From Amoebidium appalachense (taxonomy: Eukaryota; Ichthyosporea): 64,000 nucleotides of DNA. Positions 50,702 to 64,000 of this stretch are shown here, piece by piece. How positions within the stretch are numbered: the stretch's first letter is position 1; every line of letters begins with the position of its first letter. The stretch lies in assembly GCA_963693365.1 (NCBI GenBank), contig CAVNZM010000001.1, positions 3,472,001-3,536,000 of the forward strand. The letters are read 5' to 3'. The notes beneath the pieces were generated by a model. That model had not been told where the DNA came from. It worked only from the letters and a program-made list of their open reading frames with translations, and ran no database searches. The position numbers and the translations under genes are program-made.

Positions 50702-50746
<45 letters not shown>

Positions 50747-51337
50747 GAGAGAGAGAGAGAGAGAGAAGGAATATTGACCTTTTCGAAGCACACACACCCT
50801 TCAGCGCTCTCATCCATGCCCCCCCCCCCCCCCCCCCCCCTCCTTTTTAGGTTTGCATCTCACAAAAACAAAAAAAATGAAAACAAAGAAATAAAGAAGA
50901 AAAAGAAGAGGAAGAGAGAAGGAAACACCTACCGCCAAGAACTCATCCAGAGAGATCTTTCCATCGTGGTCCATGTCCACCTCCTGAATTGCCAGCCTGG
51001 CCTTGTACCCCGGCAGCTTGTCTCCGGCCTGCGACAGTGCCTCCACTACCTCGTCAATGTCCACATGCCCGTCATTGTCAAGGTCGACTTTCTCTGCAGA
51101 ACAGAGTAGAAGAGGGTGGAAGGGGGTTGGTAGTGTAAGTGGATAGGACTACTTCATTGAGGAGTGGGAGAAGATATTTGGTTTTTGTTTATCATCTTCC
51201 GTCACACGGCCCCGAGGGTGAGAGGGGAAGAGAAGGGGGCGGAGAGGGGGGGGGGGGGGGGGGGGGGGGGAGGGGTCAACGACACGTATGGTACACTACA
51301 GAGGTGAGCCCAAGGTGCATGGATCGCCCCGGGGGAA

Positions 51338-51369
<32 letters not shown>

Positions 51370-52660
51370 AGCAGTATGCAAAAAGGAGTGGGGCCGAGGA
51401 GAGGGGTGTGTGTGCCACGTGCTGCTGTTGGTTTTGTGTAATGGGTTGACGACTGTCAGGGAGCGCCAAGTTGATATGGTAAGTGTTTGGCAGAGCAAGA
51501 GGCATAGAGAAGGGGTGGAGAGCGGTGAGGTTAAAAAAAAATTGAACAGGAGTGTACCGTGCAAGCAATCCACTGGACTAAACTGAATACAGTGGTGCTA
51601 TTGAATAGATCAAACAAGGTCAGAGAATTGTGTCTACCTGTGTGGTTGGTGGTGGGGTATAGAGTAAGGGGTTGGAGTGGGTGGTCATTATGGTGGCGAT
51701 GCTGACTGGGGAGAGAAGGCCGGGTTAAGGGGAACCGGGGGGGTTGGGGGGGTTGGGGGGGGGGGGGGGGGGGGGGAGAGAGCCAGAATTTCAAAGGGGG
51801 AAGGGAGGAGAAGGGAAGGCACGGGGGGGAGGGGGGGGGGGGAACGGGGCGGGAGGAGGAATTGGTGGGGAAAAACGCAGATGTCGGGAAAAACAATAGA
51901 GCGAGTAGTAAATATAGGAACCCGTGGCAGTATTTATAGAGGTAGGGGAAGTGAGGGGAGAGGGTGATGTAAAGCTCGAGAGGACGGAAGGAATCGGTGT
52001 GTCCTCGAAAAAGACGCATAGCGTGTGTGATGCGTGTATGTCTGCAGAAGCCGGTGGAGCGGCGGACGGGGTTTGGGTATTGTTTTTGGGGAAACCTTTC
52101 ACCGTAACCAAATAAAAGTGTCTTGCAATTGTATTGCAGGCAGGTGGTGTAAATGGACTCATGCACTCACACAAGTGGTGTATTTGGACTCCACAGTGTA
52201 TGACATAACTGTGAGCACTTTGGAAAGGGCCTGCTTCTGCGCGTGTGTAGGAGTGATTCTCTTCCTGTATGCTTTTCGAACAAAACTGTGTCTGTACGTG
52301 TGCCTGTAGTTTTCATCCTTACAACAGCCCCCCCTCCCCCCCTCCCCCCCGCTCCCCCTCCCCAAAAGCCACTCACAAAAAACAGTGCTCTCTTGACCTG
52401 CACCTATGCCCATCTTTAAGAGGTCAGTCTCCAATTACACTGATTCAAAGCCTTGCTAGTCCTTCCACGAGCAAAAAAGACGCTTTCTCACTTTCCTGTC
52501 TGTTGCTCTTCTTCTTTTCTTCCGTTTCCTTTCCTTCCTCTTCCGTCACTAAGGAGGCACAAGCCAAGCAACACTTACCAAAGTGCTCCCTCAGCTCTTC
52601 AACCTCCTCCGCAGAGAGATCGTGCTCAGGAATGCTGGCCACACGTGAAGCCGCAAGCAT
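40173..52660 (-). CDS. Fimbrin/plastin (actin-bundling protein), complete, 14 exons
   Basis: It cross-links actin filaments through tandem calponin-homology (CH) domains. Exons in coding order: 52579-52660, 50933-51093, 49069-49220, 48042-48152, 46930-47020, 45410-45526, 44998-45102, 43702-43815, 43288-43422, 42693-42813, 42205-42305, 41235-41453, 40714-40828, 40173-40429. Every phase agrees, giving 626 aa, the usual plastin length. Two EF-hands (loops 31-42 [12 protein letters not shown] and 67-78 [12 protein letters not shown]) have full calcium ligands. Four CH domains follow. Landmarks are [65 protein letters not shown], and the C-terminal [20 protein letters not shown] and [19 protein letters not shown]. 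The first ATG opens the EF-hand region directly. Introns carry two foldback elements and dispersed repeats. Confidence 0.96.
43817..43900. repeat. (GT)n ending at the acceptor of plastin exon 8
   Basis: About 42 GT units. On the coding strand (CA)nCAG|ATCCTG forms the 3' splice site. Confidence 0.95.
44009..44468. mobile_element. 460-bp near-perfect palindrome (foldback element) in plastin intron 7
   Basis: The left arm begins AACCATGGGATTGCGGCGAT and the right arm ends ATCGCCGCAATTCCATGGTT. The arms (~215 bp each) pair almost throughout, meeting at a short loop near 44230-44245 between GGTACGTTTT and AAAACGTACC. No coding capacity. This is typical of a MITE or foldback transposon. The outer ends give no obvious target duplication. 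Confidence 0.8.
45720..45925. repeat. G tract and (GT)n in plastin intron 5
   Basis: A 32-bp G tract (45723-45755) and a (GT)n of ~75 bp (45850-45924). Further G tracts occur to 46480 in the same intron. Confidence 0.9.
46669..46868 (+). repeat. G-headed dispersed repeat, family B, copy 1
   Basis: It starts after a G tract with ATGATGTATGCGTTAGAGG, continues GGTTGGAAATATGGAGGAG, and reaches GAACAGAGCCCATCATCAGG. A tail (CAACTCTTTAACCTCTG ... GAGTCCACCCGT) is shared in part with copy 3 at 60785-60955. It lies in plastin intron 5. Confidence 0.8.
47021..47090. repeat. (GT)n ending at the acceptor of plastin exon 5
   Basis: About 34 GT units. On the coding strand (CA)nCAG|CAAGCTG is the 3' splice site. 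Confidence 0.95.
48661..48832 (+). repeat. G-headed dispersed repeat, family A, copy 2
   Basis: It starts GTTTGAATGCGGAACACGGT directly after a G tract and ends TTAGCCCGCGTATA before another G tract. It is about 95% like copy 3 (59904-60094) by eye. It lies in plastin intron 3. Confidence 0.88.
49744..50848. mobile_element. Nested inverted-repeat element in plastin intron 2
   Basis: Outer arms: A17-G29-CATGGATGAGAGC...CTTCGAAAAGGTCAAT-TTCCTTCTCTCT (49744-49875) against its inverted copy (about 50745-50848, ending in C20-TCCTTTTT). Inner ends: CAGGCTGTGAAATTAGG (49911-49927) and its exact complement (50686-50702), followed by further partial pairing. About 760 bp of unique non-coding DNA lie between. 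The inner unit looks like a DNA transposon MITE. Confidence 0.75.
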
Positions 52661-53440
52661 TTTCTATGGTGTGAGAAGAAAATCAAAAGAAAACGGTGAC
52701 CTAAGTAGAGGGTTGGAGCAAAAAAAAAAAAAAAAGAGTGGGGCCGTAAAGGTTCGAGACACAGCCCACAAAAAACTGATGATCGGATTGACGGCACAAA
52801 GGCTTAGTTTTATAGATACCAGGCCACCTGGGCACATACCAAACCACCCCAGACCCGGGGTTTTTTGGAATTTCAAGAATTGCAAATGTTGACTCAAACT
52901 TTAAAAGCACACATACACATGATATTTGCGTGGGTTTTGCAACTAAAAATATAGCAAGCACCATATAATAGTATTAAAATTAGCCGTGTAGTATACTTGC
53001 GTAGTAGTGTAAGCAAATTCCTTTTTGGGGGGTTTAAATATATTATGTTACCGAAGTTGTTCCCCAATTGCTAAGGACCCCAAATTAAAATTCGGATCAC
53101 TGTTGACAGGGATGAACCAATCATAAACAAGGCAATTAGTGATTGGCTGTCTATTTCGGCAAAGTTGCCGTTTTTGTGCAACAGGAATGCGGGGTCGGGA
53201 GCCAACAATCATCGGGTCCCACAGAAGGGTCATTACAACACGCCTCAGTGCTTACACTCATAAAAAATGGCTAATATTTTCAAAACTTTCAGCATCAACT
53301 TGGTGAAAGTATGCAGTTATGAACCTCAGATGACCAAAAGTGATATTGCACATGTCAGTGAATTTGGGTCACGTTAGACCATGACGTCAGCAGTGGGATT
53401 ACGTAATCCGATCAGTGATCACACACACAACACACAGTGT

Positions 53441-53473
<33 letters not shown>

Positions 53474-53503
53474 GCACGCACACGTGCACACGTGAACACC
53501 CGT

Positions 53504-53543
<40 letters not shown>

Positions 53544-53602
53544 GAAAAACGTGTGAACCGTACGCAGTTTGCATCATTCGACCATTCGACCACGGTCTAC
53601 AG

Positions 53603-53649
<47 letters not shown>

Positions 53650-53989
53650 ACAAAACAAAAAGGTAAATTTATATGTTGATTTGAAAGCAAATAAAATTTG
53701 CACAGCACAGAAGTGCACAAAGAAATACTTCAGCATTCAACATACACCGTCGTGCAAAGACAAGAATTATTGCCGCCACGTTTGTTCGACATTCGAGAAT
53801 TTCATCCGCCCAAGGTTCCCCCACCCCACCCTTAACCAAGTTGTGAACCAAACACAACCCGACCCGACCTAACCCATACACAAACACCCACACGCCTTTT
53901 TTACTCCAGAGAAGAAAGGAGGAGTGCATCATGGGCTTCTAGGCATTCGCTCATGCATCAAGCTCAAAGTTCGAAACTTATAACATCTA

Positions 53990-54024
<35 letters not shown>

Positions 54025-54097
54025 TCGCCACACAATTTCTGAAAGAAAAAACAAAAGCAGACACTGTAGGGCCTATTGTATACAGAGATGAGGAAGA
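52661..54097. other. Spacer between arsS and plastin
   Basis: It contains a 16-bp A tract (52721-52736), unique sequence, (CA)n at 53444-53542, a 47-bp C tract (53603-53649) and a T/A tract (53991-54023). It should hold the plastin promoter; an inverted CCAAT pair occurs near 53117-53145. No gene was seen. Confidence 0.5.
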
Positions 54098-63547
<9,450 letters not shown>

Positions 63548-64000
63548 GGTGCCAACTAACACATTCAATGCCTTTACGGAAGGCGGACTTCGTGCACTCC
63601 TGGAGGTCCTTTCGAACTTCGTTTTCTTGTGGCGGCAGTCTGCCAAGGCCTTACTGAAAGATGACAGAAAGTGTTTGCGCAAATTTTTCTATTGGTGCTC
63701 GGGGGTTTACACACTTTTTATTGCGTGGACACTGCCGGAGGCTCAGCCACATTCGACGGCCTACTGCGTTTTCCAGCACAGCCAATCAAATGCAGCCAGT
63801 GACATATGTACATGCTAGGCAACAATGAGCGCCATCGTAGTATCTGACACCCCTATTACATATTATGGGTAAGCAGATGCTAGCATCGGTAGCTCCGAAA
63901 GAAAGTTAAGGCACCGGATCACAATATCATACTGTGCAGCATTAATAAGGTGATCTAGGATAGTCATCTTAAAACGGATATATTGAGGAAGAGAGGAAGA
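63548..64000. other. Upstream region of arsS, right edge of window
   Basis: Unique sequence that should hold the arsS promoter. On the coding strand an inverted CCAAT box (ATTGG; CCAATCA on the plus strand at 63781-63787) lies ~235 bp before the start codon. No other gene was seen. Confidence 0.4.

Overview
This is nuclear DNA of a microbial eukaryote, with no bacterial features. The genes are cut into many small exons by GT-AG introns (one is GC-AG). Exon phases match across almost every junction I could assemble. Introns and spacers are packed with homopolymer G/C tracts and (GT)n/(CA)n, (GA)n and (CT)n microsatellites. The gene set is eukaryotic: APC/C subunit 1, fimbrin/plastin, a mitochondrial-type adenylate kinase and a Ty1/copia retrotransposon. 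An ArsS-type arsenosugar enzyme makes a marine alga or other marine protist plausible, but the sequence does not settle the lineage.

Layout. 1-9.1 kb: minus strand, N-terminal part of an APC1 gene in at least seven recognisable exons, running off the left edge. 11.8-14.1 kb: plus strand, four-exon adenylate kinase with one apparent missing base. 14.1-17.6 kb: spacer with a CT-rich block and a ~500-bp inverted-repeat (MITE-like) element. 17.6-18.5 kb: plus strand, intronless 281-codon gene with a domain resembling the fungal DUF7726 family. 20.1-26.2 kb: minus strand, 11-exon PLP-dependent cysteine synthase/desulfhydrase of the Cds1-like type. 26.77-32.76 kb: a rearranged Ty1/copia element bounded by the 5-bp duplication TATGC. 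35.9-36.5 kb: plus strand, intronless gene for a small secreted Cys-rich protein with no recognised family. 40.2-52.7 kb: minus strand, complete 14-exon fimbrin/plastin (626 aa). 54.1-63.5 kb: minus strand, complete 13-exon radical-SAM ArsS (403 aa).

The genes form no operon-like unit. APC1 and adenylate kinase are divergent, and arsS and plastin are tandem on the minus strand. Most long tracts are G on the plus strand. In the minus-strand genes these often fall as poly-C just after the 5' splice site, and many 3' splice sites sit exactly at the end of a (CA)n tract. Intronless genes and the transposon lack such tracts. Introns also host two large foldback elements and two families of short dispersed repeats that start at a G tract and share a 3' motif.

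The open reading frames made of His-Thr, Val-Cys, poly-Gly or poly-Pro repeats are microsatellite translations and were not annotated. All exon models were assembled by eye from splice signals, phase and protein-family memory. No alignment or database search was run.
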